Shown: in pieces, positions 34,733 to 42,831 of the stretch | Layout of the letters: each line of letters opens with the position of its first letter | Numbering within the stretch: the stretch's first letter is position 1 | Source of the DNA: UBA6623 sp965238125 | Lineage (GTDB): Bacteria > Acidobacteriota > Terriglobia > Bryobacterales > UBA6623 | DNA: 64,000 nucleotides | Direction of reading: 5' to 3' | Assembly (NCBI GenBank): GCA_965238125.1 | Contig: OZ250179.1 | Span: forward strand, 4,216,001 to 4,280,000 | Made by a program: the position numbers and the translations under genes | The notes under the pieces: model-generated | Databases searched by the model: none | Told to the model about the DNA's origin: nothing | The model's input: only the letters and a program-made list of their open reading frames with translations

Positions 34733-34967
34733 GTCAGCCCCTAATCGAAAGCCCTGAGAGCAGCGCCTACACAAACGGCGATCTGCCCCAGGGACTCTCT
34801 AGCGGGGCGGCGGGTCCTGACAAAAGATCGCCGCCCTGCTTACCTCGAAGGCTAGCACATTTCAGGGCTAAGCACAAATCACATAACCATCGCAGGTAAT
34901 CCCGCCGCCTTCATGCACCAAGTGTGACAGCTTGGGGCCGAGCTGTCAAGCCATCTTTATAATCCCC

Positions 34968-35533
34968 TAAAAAACCCCGCAAAGAAGAACGTACGATCGT
35001 CTTCATCGACGAAAGCGGATTGAGTCAGAAGCCGCATCGTTGCCGCACCTGGGCGCCGCGCGGCGAGACACCGGTGTTGGAGTTCAACTTCAACTGGGAC
35101 AAGCTGTCGGTGTCGGCCGGGCTGACGTTGCGCAACTTTTACTTCCGGCTCTATCCCGGCGCGATCGGCGAGCTGGAGGTCATCGACTTCCTGAAGGCTT
35201 TGGTGCGCCACATCGATGGCCCACTGCTGATCGTCTGGGACCGGCTGCCGGCGCACCGCAGCCGCCTGGTGCGGGAGTTCATCCAGCTCTCCGAGGATCA
35301 CATCGCAACGGAGTACTTGCCGCCCTATGCGCCGGAGTTGAACCCGGTGGAATACATTTGGGCGTACTGGAAGCAGCACGAGTTGCCCAACGTCTGCCCG
35401 AAGGACTACTGGGAACTCGACGAGCGCGCCCGCAAAGCGCTGCGGCGAATGCGCCGCAAACCGCGCTTGATTACCGCTTTCTGGAAACAGTCTTCTCTTT
35501 GTCTCGATTGACAGTATATTATGCGAGACTCAG
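34968..35533 (+). mobile_element. Right half of an IS630-family element
   Basis: The segment matches the 3' half of the complete IS630 at 42832-43925 (there on the minus strand), including the terminus ATTATGCGAGACTCA followed by TA. Its left half is absent; the IS1595 right repeat abuts directly, within the A-run where the complete copy has its slippery site. On the right it cut a small minus-strand gene (35519-35683). Confidence 0.85.
34969..35511 (+). pseudogene. IS630-family transposase, C-terminal DDE domain only
   Basis: The frame reads KKPRKEERTIVFIDESGLSQ, then the DDE_3 core: PVLEFNFNWDKLSVSAGLTL, LLIVWDRLPAHRS (second Asp) and LPPYAPELNPVEYIWAYWK (Glu), ending WKQSSLCLD. The N-terminal helix-turn-helix part (orfA) is missing, so the protein cannot work alone. 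Differences from the other copy are scattered, so the two are related but not a recent duplicate. Confidence 0.85.
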
Positions 35534-35683
35534 TAGGTGCACGAGGAAGCCGGTGAAGACCGACGGGAGCCCAACCATCTTGCCGATCATGGGCAGCATT
35601 CCCATCATGCCCATCATGGCTCCGAAGACTACGCCGCCCGCCAAACCGCCGTAAGCACCAAACTTTATGTTTCTTGCCTTCAT
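35519..35683 (-). pseudogene. Small Gly/Met-rich membrane protein, 3' end replaced by IS630
   Basis: A 54-codon frame starts at the ATG at 35683, with GGAG eight bases upstream: MKARNIKFGAYGGLAGGVVF, then GAMMGMMGMLPMIGKMVGLP and SVFTGFLVHL. It is a glycine-zipper-like hydrophobic segment with one or two membrane helices. The last codons (LSLA and stop) come from the IS630 terminus. Relatives in other bacteria are longer four-helix membrane proteins, as I recall, so this is the N-terminal third of a broken gene. Function is unknown. Confidence 0.65.
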
Positions 35684-35906
35684 TTCGTTTTCTCCATTTG
35701 TTAAGTTCAGGTTTTAGGCCGACCCACGCTGCCCTCGGGACCTAGCGCGCTCTGAGGCGCTCGCCGCACAGCGCACCTGCCGGGGTATTGCATGGCGACC
35801 AGTTAAGCCGCAAAGATCTTGACGCCTTCACAGGAGCCATGACCGCGTTCCGGCCTCTATAGTGAGTGCAGCAAGGATGTCAATTCTTACACCCTGAACG
35901 AAAACG

Positions 35907-36530
35907 ATGCCGGGACCGACCGAAGAGACGACAGCGGCGAGCGTTGCAACGTCGATCGACGACCGCCAATTCGCGGTGCGGCTCCGAGCGGGCGATCGCA
36001 ACGCTCTCCAGACCGTCGTCGAGACCTATCTGGGCCAAATCCTTCGTGCTGCGCGGGGCGCGGGCCTGGATCCCCAGCGCGCCGAAGAGGTGACCCAAGC
36101 TACGTTCGCTACCTTCATCGAGAAGGCCGAACAGTTTGAGGGACGGTCGCACGTCCGCACCTGGTTGTTCGGCATCCTATACAAAAAGATCGCCGAGGCT
36201 CCCCGGGAACTGCAGCGAGAGATCCAGATGGATGACATCGAAGACGTTGTCGAGCGACGGTTCAACCCGGCCGGGAGCTGGGTGCGCCCACCTCAGCCCG
36301 CCGACACGCAGTTTTACCGCTCTGAAGTCAGTAAGTTCATCGAAGATTGTCTCGAAGTCGTCCCCACCAAGCAGAGGATGGCCTTCATCCTGCGCGAAGT
36401 CGAGGGCCTCGGCACAGATGAAATCTGTAAGATTCAGGGAGTGACGCGCACTAACTTAGGAGTCCTCCTGTATCGGGTGCGTAACCGTCTCCGGGAATGC
36501 CTGGAGGCCAAGGGTGTGAGTGATGCTTAG
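35907..36530 (+). CDS. ECF-type RNA polymerase sigma factor
   Basis: The 207-residue protein has region 2 (RLRAGDRNALQTVVETYLGQ, AEEVTQATFATFIEKAEQFE, VRTWLFGILYKKI) and region 4 (DCLEVVPTKQRMAFILREVE, then GLGTDEICKIQGVTRTNLGV and RVRNRLRECLE). It directs RNA polymerase to a small regulon. The linker between the two regions is longer than usual. It overlaps the following gene, whose ATG lies just before the sigma stop. That gene encodes a zinc-binding anti-sigma-like protein, so the pair is a standard signal-response module. What it senses is not visible, since an IS1380 copy sits downstream. Confidence 0.9.
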   Translation: MPGPTEETTAASVATSIDDRQFAVRLRAGDRNALQTVVETYLGQILRAARGAGLDPQRAEEVTQATFATFIEKAEQFEGRSHVRTWLFGILYKKIAEAPRELQREIQMDDIEDVVERRFNPAGSWVRPPQPADTQFYRSEVSKFIEDCLEVVPTKQRMAFILREVEGLGTDEICKIQGVTRTNLGVLLYRVRNRLRECLEAKGVSDA

Positions 36531-36816
36531 CTGTAAGGAAGTCACGAGGAAGATCGCTAGTGATGAGCTCGTAGAGGGAGGGTGGACGGAGCGGCTGGCG
36601 GTCCGGCTTCATCTGCTCTTGTGCCGCCACTGCCGGCGTTATGGGGCGCAACTGCGGGCCATCGGCGCCGCGGCGCGAAATCTCTGGGGAGCGCGCGCTC
36701 AAGACGCACGGACGATCGAGCGGCTCGAACGTCAAATCCTGGAGGGCTGCCTGGGCGGGCAGGAGGCCCCAACCAAAACCACCGAGGGCCAGGGCAGCAA
36801 TGTCGATCCGAAATGA
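36523..36816 (+). CDS. ZAS-type anti-sigma factor
   Basis: This 97-residue protein starts at the ATG at 36523, overlapping the sigma gene by eight bases, so translation is coupled. LSCKEVTRKIASDEL opens a helix typical of ZAS domains, and RLHLLLCRHCRRY holds the HxxxCxxC zinc motif. The rest is a short helix and a charged tail with no membrane span, so it is a soluble anti-sigma factor, perhaps redox-sensitive like other zinc anti-sigmas. The second IS1380 copy begins 68 bases after its stop and may have cut off further genes of the operon. Confidence 0.82.
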   Translation: MLSCKEVTRKIASDELVEGGWTERLAVRLHLLLCRHCRRYGAQLRAIGAAARNLWGARAQDARTIERLERQILEGCLGGQEAPTKTTEGQGSNVDPK

Positions 36817-37833
36817 GCCCATGTGCAGGCGTTGGGAACTGTTTAACGACTTACCCGAACTAAGGGTATGGGGGGTCAACTTGACCCCGCATTTTCAATT
36901 TGATGTATGAGCTTCAGACCATCCAGCGACCTTCAGCGTCTTTATTGATAGGGGCTAGAGCCCGATAAGGACGCCATGGAGGTCAACACCCGATGGGTGA
37001 AAAAGAAAACAAGCCGTTTCAGCTCACGTTCAATGGATTTCTCAAAGTCGATTTCCAAGGATCGCGAGTCACCTCGGATGGCGGTCTGATTCTCGTTCGC
37101 GAACTGGATGAACGACTCGGACTCGGGAAGCTGATCGACGAGCATCTCAGCGACTCGCGACAAGGCTTGAACAAGAAGTTCGCGCTGGCCGATCTGCTGC
37201 GGCAGTCGGTCTACAGCCGACTCGCTGGCTACGAGGACCTCAATGACGCCGTTCGAGTATCCGCCGATCCGACCTTTCGCTTGATCGGCTCGAAGAGGAA
37301 CTGGGATCGCGGAGCAGCCTTGACCTCGACGCTGGATGGCTTCGAGACGGAGATGCTGGCGAGCGAAGAGAACTTGCTGGGGCTGATGGCAGTGAACCGG
37401 GAGCTGGTCGCGCAAGCCGAAGCTCCCGACGGTTCAGACCGCGTGGTGCTCGACATGGACTCCACGGAGAGCCCCGTCCACGGCCAACAGGAAGGCAGTG
37501 CCTACAACGGCCATTTTGAGTCCCTCTGCTATCACCCGCTGTTGCTGTTCAACCAGCACGGCGACTGCCTAGGCGCGAAGCTGCGTCCCGGCAACGTGCA
37601 CAGCGCCGAGGACTGGGACGAGCTGCTACTGCCGGAGATCGAACGACAACAGGCGGAGGGCAAACAGGTGACGTTCCGCGCCGACGCCGCCTTCGCCAAG
37701 CCCGAGATCTACGAGGCGATGGAGGAGCGCGGCGTGGACTACGTGATTCGCATCCCGGCGAACAAGAGCCTGGAGCTGGAGATCGAGGACATCCTGTTTC
37801 GGCCACCGGGCAGGCCGAACGCCAAGCCCCTAG

Positions 37834-39415
37834 GAGTCTGTCCGAGTATTCATTATCTTCTTGGAGAAAAAACAAAAGTGGGGGATAATGGTTTATGGGC
37901 AAAACCTACCGGGCCTACCTTCCCGAGCAGAAACTGCTGCTGCCTCCCAGTTTGCAGGATTGGCTGCCCGAAAACCACCTCGTCTATTTCGTCAACGACC
38001 TCGTTGATCAACTGGATTTGTCGGCCATCGAGAAGGTCTATGAAAGGGAGCAGCGCGGGCAGCCGCCTTATCATCCGCGGCTGATGGTCAAACTGCTGCT
38101 CTACGGCTATTGCCTGGGCGTGCGCTCCTCGCGCCGGATCGCCCGGCGGCTGGTCGAGGACGTAGCCTTTCGCGTGTTGGCGGCCGGCAACCAGCCCGAC
38201 TTCCGCACGATCTCGGATTTTCGCAAGATCCACCTGGAAGCCCTCGAGGGGCTGTTCCAACAAGTGTTGCGGGTGGCGCTCGAGAGCGGGGCGATGAAGC
38301 TGGGTCGGGTGGCGCTCGACGGCACGAAGATGAAGGCCAACGCCTCCAAGCACAAGGCCATGAGTTACGGGCGGATCCAGCACAGCGAGCCACAGTTGGC
38401 GGCCGAGGTGAAGCAAATGTTGGCCGAAGCCGAAGCAGTCGACGCGGCGGAGGACGCGCGCTACGGGGCCGAGAAGCCGGGCGACGAATTGCCCGAGGAG
38501 TTGCAACGCCGGCAGACGCGGCTGGAGAAGATTCGCCAAGCCAAGCAGGCGCTGGAGCAACGAGCGAAGCAACGGGCGCAACAGCAAGCCGCCGCCGCGG
38601 GTCGCTGTGACGAGCTGGCGCGGCAAGCCGAACCGCGCGACAAAGATCAATACAATTTCACCGATCCGGAGTCGCGCATTATGAAAAGCGGCGACGGGTT
38701 CGTGCAGGGCTACAACGCACAGGCGGCGGTCGAGAGCGTGGCGCAATTGATTGTCGGGCAGACGCTGACCGAGGCGGCGAACGACAAAGAGCAACTGGCG
38801 CCGTTGGTGGAAGCGGTCGAGCGGCAGTCGGGGCAACGGCCCGACGAAGTGTTGGCCGACAGCGGCTATTGTTCGGAGAAGAACTTGGAATCGTTGGAAG
38901 CGCCCGAGAAGCCTGAGCAAAAGATCGAAGCGTATATTGCCGCCCAGAGACACCGGCGCGGACAACGGGCGTCGCCGCCGCGGGGGCGGATCCCGAGCCA
39001 CCTCACGCGAGTCGAGCGGATGGAGCGCAAGTTACGGACGAAAGCGGGAGCGAAGATGTACGCGCAACGCAAAGGGATCGTGGAGCCGATATTCGGACAG
39101 ATTAAACAAGCCCGCGGGATTCGTCAATTTTTGTTGCGGGGGTTGAAGAAAGTGCGGGGCGAGTGGGCCTTGGTGTGCTTGACGCACAATATTTTGAAGA
39201 TGCACGGGCTGTGTGGCGGAGCGTGATGGAGAAAAACCGGGAAGGGGGCGCCGGCGAGGCGCATGGAGGGCTCTGGAAGCCGTTTTGGGCGGCCCGCGCG
39301 GTTTGTTTGTGGCGCCCGGCGGTCGACGAGCCTTCCGCGCCCGTGCGTCGCTGACCTCGGCGCCCGAATCTCCCGCCCTGCCGGAACTGTGCCAAGTTGT
39401 TACTCGGACAGACTC
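37834..39415 (+). mobile_element. IS1182-family insertion sequence nested in IS1380
   Basis: Perfect 15-bp terminal inverted repeats GAGTCTGTCCGAGTA (37834-37848) and TACTCGGACAGACTC (39401-39415) are flanked by a 4-bp direct repeat CTAG (37830-37833 and 39416-39419). Copy A has one CTAG at the matching place, so this is a clean insertion of a 1582-bp element. Confidence 0.93.
37895..39226 (+). CDS. IS1182-family transposase
   Basis: The 443-residue protein opens with YRAYLPEQKLLLPPSLQDWL and an N-terminal DUF772-like helical domain (GQPPYHPRLMVKLLLYGYCL, RRIARRLVEDVAFRVLAAG). The DDE catalytic core has the first Asp at VALDGTKMKANASKHK and the second at VLADSGYCSEKNLE, with Glu in GIVEPIFGQIKQARG. 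A basic, Gln/Ala-rich coiled segment (about 190-245) lies between. It looks intact, so this element may still move. The gene fills most of the element. Confidence 0.92.
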   Translation: MGKTYRAYLPEQKLLLPPSLQDWLPENHLVYFVNDLVDQLDLSAIEKVYEREQRGQPPYHPRLMVKLLLYGYCLGVRSSRRIARRLVEDVAFRVLAAGNQPDFRTISDFRKIHLEALEGLFQQVLRVALESGAMKLGRVALDGTKMKANASKHKAMSYGRIQHSEPQLAAEVKQMLAEAEAVDAAEDARYGAEKPGDELPEELQRRQTRLEKIRQAKQALEQRAKQRAQQQAAAAGRCDELARQAEPRDKDQYNFTDPESRIMKSGDGFVQGYNAQAAVESVAQLIVGQTLTEAANDKEQLAPLVEAVERQSGQRPDEVLADSGYCSEKNLESLEAPEKPEQKIEAYIAAQRHRRGQRASPPRGRIPSHLTRVERMERKLRTKAGAKMYAQRKGIVEPIFGQIKQARGIRQFLLRGLKKVRGEWALVCLTHNILKMHGLCGGA

Positions 39416-40237
39416 CTAGTGCGCTACAAGAGTTTTCGCTATCAGGCCGAGAGCTGGTCGAAGGCAAGGCGAGTTGTCGCCAAGGTCGAGCATCACCAGG
39501 GCGAACTATTCCCGCGCGTCGGATTTGTCGTGACGAGCATGAGCTTGCCGAGCCGCTCGGTCGTGCGGTTCTACAACAAGCGCGGCACGGCGGAGCAGTG
39601 GATCAAAGAAGGCAAACAGGCCACGCACTGGACCCGCTTGTCGTGTCACCGCTTCCGAGCCAACGAGGTACGGCTGCAACTCAGCGTGCTGGCCTACAAC
39701 CTGGGCAACCTGTGGCGGCGGCTAGGGCTGCCGCAGCGAATCAAAAGCTGGTCGCTAACGAGTTTGCAACACAGGTTGATGAAGACCGGCGGTCGGCTGG
39801 TCAAGCATGCTCGCTACTACTGGTTGCTGCTGGCGGAGGGGCATCTGAACCGGCGGCTGTTCGGTGACATGCTGCATAGGATCTGGGCGCTGCCTGTGCC
39901 GGGTGGGTAGCGTTGCCCGGGCGAGGATCAACAGTTTTTGACTCCAAAAAGGTTTCGCAGGGAGCAGTGTCGGCCGGAGCGCCGTTCAGTCCGCTCAATC
40001 AACGTCTGTGAGCGGACGGACGAGCCCTGGCGCCTACCGGCGGAGGTGATGTGCAGGGTTCAGCGCGAAAAGACGTGGTATTCGGCGCAGCGGGGGTGTA
40101 TCCTGTGACCGTGCCAGGGCCAAAATGGAAATCCTGGCTTAATGTTCTCTGCCGTAAAGTTAGAATCGCCTGACTCAATCGTAGTAGCCAGAGTCAAACC
40201 GGCCTTCTCGATACCCCTAGCCACGGCTCGCAGGTGA

Positions 40238-40549
40238 TCATCCGAGATTATTCCGTCCGTCCATTTCTGGACGTGTTCCTCGAATCGAATCATGTCTCCT
40301 ATCTCGCGAGACGTCCATCTCTTCTGTAAGCATATGTAAGTGAAGAAGTACATACACCACAAAGATCAGCCATGCCACAACAACGACGATGGCAAGTACA
40401 GCTAACGACGCATATACGGTGACGACGCCGCTCAGATGAGCGGCGATCACCAAGATCACTCCAGCCAAGACTGAAAGTGCCCACGTGGCGCGGCTCGCAT
40501 TCGTGGCCACAACAAGACACGCCATGCAGAAAGACAAGATGCGAAGCAT
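40238..40549 (-). CDS. Small three-helix membrane protein, unknown
   Basis: The 103-residue product starts at the ATG at 40549, with AAGGAG ten bases upstream. It has three hydrophobic segments: LRILSFCMACLVVATNA, ATWALSVLAGVILVIAAHL and ASLAVLAIVVVVAWLIFVVY. A short charged tail follows. The gene lies 25 bases after the B12-binding gene on the same strand. A second frame overlaps its 3' end (helical stretch RFEEHVQKWTDGIISDDHLR) and runs into the IS1380 right end at 40137. So either a frameshift split a longer protein or a second short gene was truncated. Confidence 0.45.
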   Translation of the reverse strand: MLRILSFCMACLVVATNASRATWALSVLAGVILVIAAHLSGVVTVYASLAVLAIVVVVAWLIFVVYVLLHLHMLTEEMDVSRDRRHDSIRGTRPEMDGRNNLG

Positions 40550-40573
40550 CTGAATGTACTCCTTCGGCACGTC

Positions 40574-40996
40574 CTACGCGGCGCGCGGCGGGCGATTCTC
40601 CCGCAGAAAGTTTGCAATCGATTCGAGCGACGTGCCCGGCGGGAAAACCGCGGCCACGCCTTGCTCTTTCATGGACTCGATGTCGGCGTCGGGAATGATG
40701 CCGCCCAAAACGACGCGAACGTCGTCCATGCCCTTCTCGCGAAGCAACTCCATCACGCGCGGAACGATCACTGTGTGGGCGCCGGAAAGAATCGATAGCC
40801 CGATAAACTCGACGTCTTCCTCGAGCGCGGCGGAGACGATCTGCTCGGGCGTCTGACGCAAGCCCGTGTAGATCACCTCCATGCCGGCATCGCGCAGGGC
40901 GCGCGCAATCACCTTGGCCCCGCGGTCGTGGCCGTCGAGGCCGGGCTTGGCGACGAGGACGCGAATCGGCGTGGCGGCGGTGGAAGCGTCGGCCAT
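40574..40996 (-). CDS. Cobalamin-binding domain protein, methylmalonyl-CoA mutase small-subunit type
   Basis: The 140-residue protein is the B12-binding domain alone: RVLVAKPGLDGHDRGAKVIA carries the DxHxxG signature whose His becomes the lower cobalt ligand, then EFIGLSILSGAHTVIVPRVM and RVVLGGIIPDADIESMKEQG. It normally pairs with a separate catalytic subunit of a CoA mutase (methylmalonyl-, isobutyryl- or related). That subunit is not in the window. The ATG at 40996 fits the family; the frame upstream is unrelated. Confidence 0.88.
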   Translation of the reverse strand: MADASTAATPIRVLVAKPGLDGHDRGAKVIARALRDAGMEVIYTGLRQTPEQIVSAALEEDVEFIGLSILSGAHTVIVPRVMELLREKGMDDVRVVLGGIIPDADIESMKEQGVAAVFPPGTSLESIANFLRENRPPRAA

Positions 40997-41364
40997 GGGT
41001 TCTAGTGAAACAAGAGTTGGAGGACAGTGCAAATTGACGGGGGTAAGAGCACTCGGGGCCGCGAAAAAGTCCGGGCCGGCACGTAGGGTCAGTACTGCGG
41101 CTCCTGCCACCCTTTCAGGGTTCAATCGTGGGAAACCGTTACCTAGGGTTCCGCCTTCGGCTCCACCCTAGGCTATATTCCTTCCGCCGCTTCGCGGCTC
41201 ACCCAGTCCCGCACTTGTTTCGAGTCCCTTGGCTCTTGGACTTTCGCCCTGGGTCTATAGTAACGCGGCTGCGGGATCTCGGCCTTTCTCAGCCGCTCGC
41301 GTTTTCCTCTTTCGCACGATCTATGTCGTGAATCTAATCTTCGGACTTCCCGAAGGAGGGTCTA
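40997..41364. repeat. Palindromic repeat cluster, inverse of that at 16.1 kb
   Basis: ACCTAGGGTTCCGCCTTCGG continuing to CTCCACCCTAGGC (41140-41173) forms a stem of CCTAGGGT against ACCCTAGG. CCGCCGCTTCGCGGCTCACC follows. These are reverse-oriented relatives of the units at 16131-16158. No coding sequence is apparent in the 368-base gap. Confidence 0.6.
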
Positions 41365-41990
41365 CTAGACTTCCACTTTTTGGGTCTTGGGGTTCCAGCG
41401 CACCAGGCGACCCTGGTTGACCGAGATGTTCGCCATTTGCAAAACCAAGGCTGATTGGAAGCCGGTTTCGACCGGAGCGACGGGAGTCTTGCGGCTCAGC
41501 ACCGACTCGACGAAGTTGTTCACATGATCGATCGTCGCCTGCCGAAAGCCGCCGGGCTGATCCTTGTCGACCGAGGGCCGATCGGGCGCTGCCTTCGGGA
41601 ACACTCGCAAGAATTCGCGGCCGATATCCATGCGCGCTTCATCGCCATCGTAGGCGTTGAGCTGATCGGCGCGCATGGCGTATTGCATCGCCGAGTAGTT
41701 GATGGTGAACACGGCCATGAAGTCTTCGGGGTATTCGGCCGTCACGATCCAGGACTCGGGCAGGTCGCCGTTCGTACGATGCCCCGAGCAGGCCGAGGCG
41801 TTGACCGCCGAGGGATACCCGGCGTCCATAATCATGTGGATCGAGTCGTAGATGTGCGCGCCCTGGTCGATGACGATGCCGCTTGAAACCGCTCTGGACC
41901 TTAAGGTTCCGCTCGACCTTCCCGTCCTCGGCTTTGCAGACCACACTCAACTAGCCCTTGCCGATTCTCTCCGCAATCTTGTACTGGGAG
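41365..41990 (-). pseudogene. Gfo/Idh/MocA oxidoreductase, C-terminal fragment with frameshifts
   Basis: From about 41946 down to 41365 the frame encodes VIDQGAHIYDSIHMIMDAGY, then FTINYSAMQYAMRADQLNAY and NFVESVLSRKTPVAPVETG, ending RLVRWNPKTQKVEV, as in secreted Gfo/Idh oxidoreductases of soil bacteria. Just upstream, pieces of the same protein appear in another frame (VCKAEDGKVERNLKVQSGFK) and after a TAG (YKIAERIGKG). The N-terminal NAD-binding half is absent. The gene is dead, fused end-on to the SpoIIE-type gene next to it. Confidence 0.75.
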
Positions 41991-42821
41991 AGGCGGGACC
42001 CGCTGTAGAACGATCACTGTCTCATCGTCGCCGGAACGCAAACCGCCGCTGAATTTGTAAACCTTTGACAACAAACTTCGACCGGCTGCCTCGGGAGAAT
42101 CTGTTGGCAGTCCTTTTGCCAGTTCAAGAAGGCGTTCTGCACCGAGCTGCGCCCCGGCGTAGTTTTCGGCCTCGATCAGGCCGTCGGTGTAAAGAATGAG
42201 TAGATCGCCTGGACCCAGGGTCGCGAACGTTTGTTGATACTCCGTACCGGGGATCAAACCGAGGGGCAAGTCTGAAGGCACCGCGCGCGGCACTTCATCT
42301 TCTGCAAGAACGCCCCAGTGCTTCTCGCTGGCGTGGAACCAGAGGGGAGCCGGGTGGCCCGCATTCGTATAAGCGACCTGGCTCAGTTCGTGGTGAAATC
42401 CGAGCACGACGGCTGTTGCATATTGTGAACCTGTCTGGGCTTCACCGAATGTGCGACCGAGATCGCACATGAAAGCGGACTGATCCCAGGTGCTGATATA
42501 GCGGTGCATCAGCTGGAGCAGGGACTCCGCGACGACGTGGCCTTGCGCCCCATGACCGCTCACATCCGCTAGAGCAATTCTAGAAAGCCTACCCTCGTCA
42601 CAGACTGACAAATAGTGCACGTCCCCGCCTCTAGCGGACTCAAAGGGCGCTGAATAGACCCAGGTCGCCAAGCCGGGTAGTTGCCCTTTGAACGCCGCCT
42701 CGCGATTGCCGCTCCAGACTCCAACGCAACCCAAGTCTGAGTGCGGTTGCCCTTGGTGATTTGCGGGTCCGATTTGTCGCCCGTCATGAGAGCTAATGAG
42801 TTTGCTGTGGTGCAGAGTCAT
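41901..42821 (-). CDS. SpoIIE/RsbU-type serine phosphatase, altered C-terminus
   Basis: The 306-residue protein from the ATG at 42821 (MTLHHSKLISSHDG) is a PPM-type phosphatase: ARGGDVHYLSVC, RIALADVSGHGAQGHVVAES (metal Asp), VAYTNAGHPAPLWF, GDLLILYTDGLIEAEN and GDDETVIVLQRV (last metal Asp). Such enzymes dephosphorylate anti-anti-sigma factors. The final 25 or so residues (CGENRQGLVECG onward) derive from the neighbouring broken oxidoreductase in another frame, so the natural end was lost. The complete IS630 inserted ten bases upstream of the start but left AAGGA in place. Confidence 0.8.
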   Translation of the reverse strand: MTLHHSKLISSHDGRQIGPANHQGQPHSDLGCVGVWSGNREAAFKGQLPGLATWVYSAPFESARGGDVHYLSVCDEGRLSRIALADVSGHGAQGHVVAESLLQLMHRYISTWDQSAFMCDLGRTFGEAQTGSQYATAVVLGFHHELSQVAYTNAGHPAPLWFHASEKHWGVLAEDEVPRAVPSDLPLGLIPGTEYQQTFATLGPGDLLILYTDGLIEAENYAGAQLGAERLLELAKGLPTDSPEAAGRSLLSKVYKFSGGLRSGDDETVIVLQRVPPLPVQDCGENRQGLVECGLQSRGREGRAEP

Positions 42822-42831
42822 CGCTTCCTTA

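Larger units (their letters stand above)
32748..34967 (+). mobile_element. IS1595-family (ISXO2-like) element carrying a passenger gene
   Basis: Perfect 24-bp terminal inverted repeats stand at 32748-32771 (GGGGATTATAAAGATGGC...) and 34944-34967. Between them lie the transposase (32801-33781), a 54-base structured hairpin, a strong terminator, a coiled-coil passenger gene on the other strand, and a tRNA-like sequence. The family usually makes 8-bp duplications, but the flanks TTTTCTTT and TAAAAAAC differ, so at least one side has been rearranged after insertion. The left neighbour is a cut glycosyltransferase, the right neighbour a cut IS630. Confidence 0.88.
36993..39910 (+). pseudogene. IS1380-family transposase, split by IS1182
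   Basis: Codons 1-280 (36993-37833) and the remainder (39420-39910) together give the same transposase as copy A, with the proper C-terminus FGDMLHRIWALPVPGG and Leu in LSVLAYNLGNL. Before the IS1182 jumped in, this copy was probably the functional one. The first part runs on into the IS1182 and stops at 38084. Confidence 0.88.
36885..40137 (+). mobile_element. IS1380-family insertion sequence, copy B, interrupted by IS1182
   Basis: Without the nested IS1182 and its CTAG duplication the element is 1667 bases and matches copy A at window start. The left end overlaps a 17-bp palindrome GGGGTCAACTTGACCCC (36872-36888), which clouds the exact boundary. Right flank CTTAATG and left flank ACTTGA give no certain 4-bp duplication. 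Copy A and copy B are in the same orientation, so recombination between them would remove 36.9 kb. Confidence 0.88.

Noticed and set aside
36872..36888. 17-bp palindrome as an operator for the anti-sigma operon
   Set aside because: It overlaps the IS1380 left end and is more likely part of the element or its target.
37853..39001. A 382-residue minus-strand frame within IS1182
   Set aside because: Leu/Arg-rich shadow of the intact transposase on the other strand.
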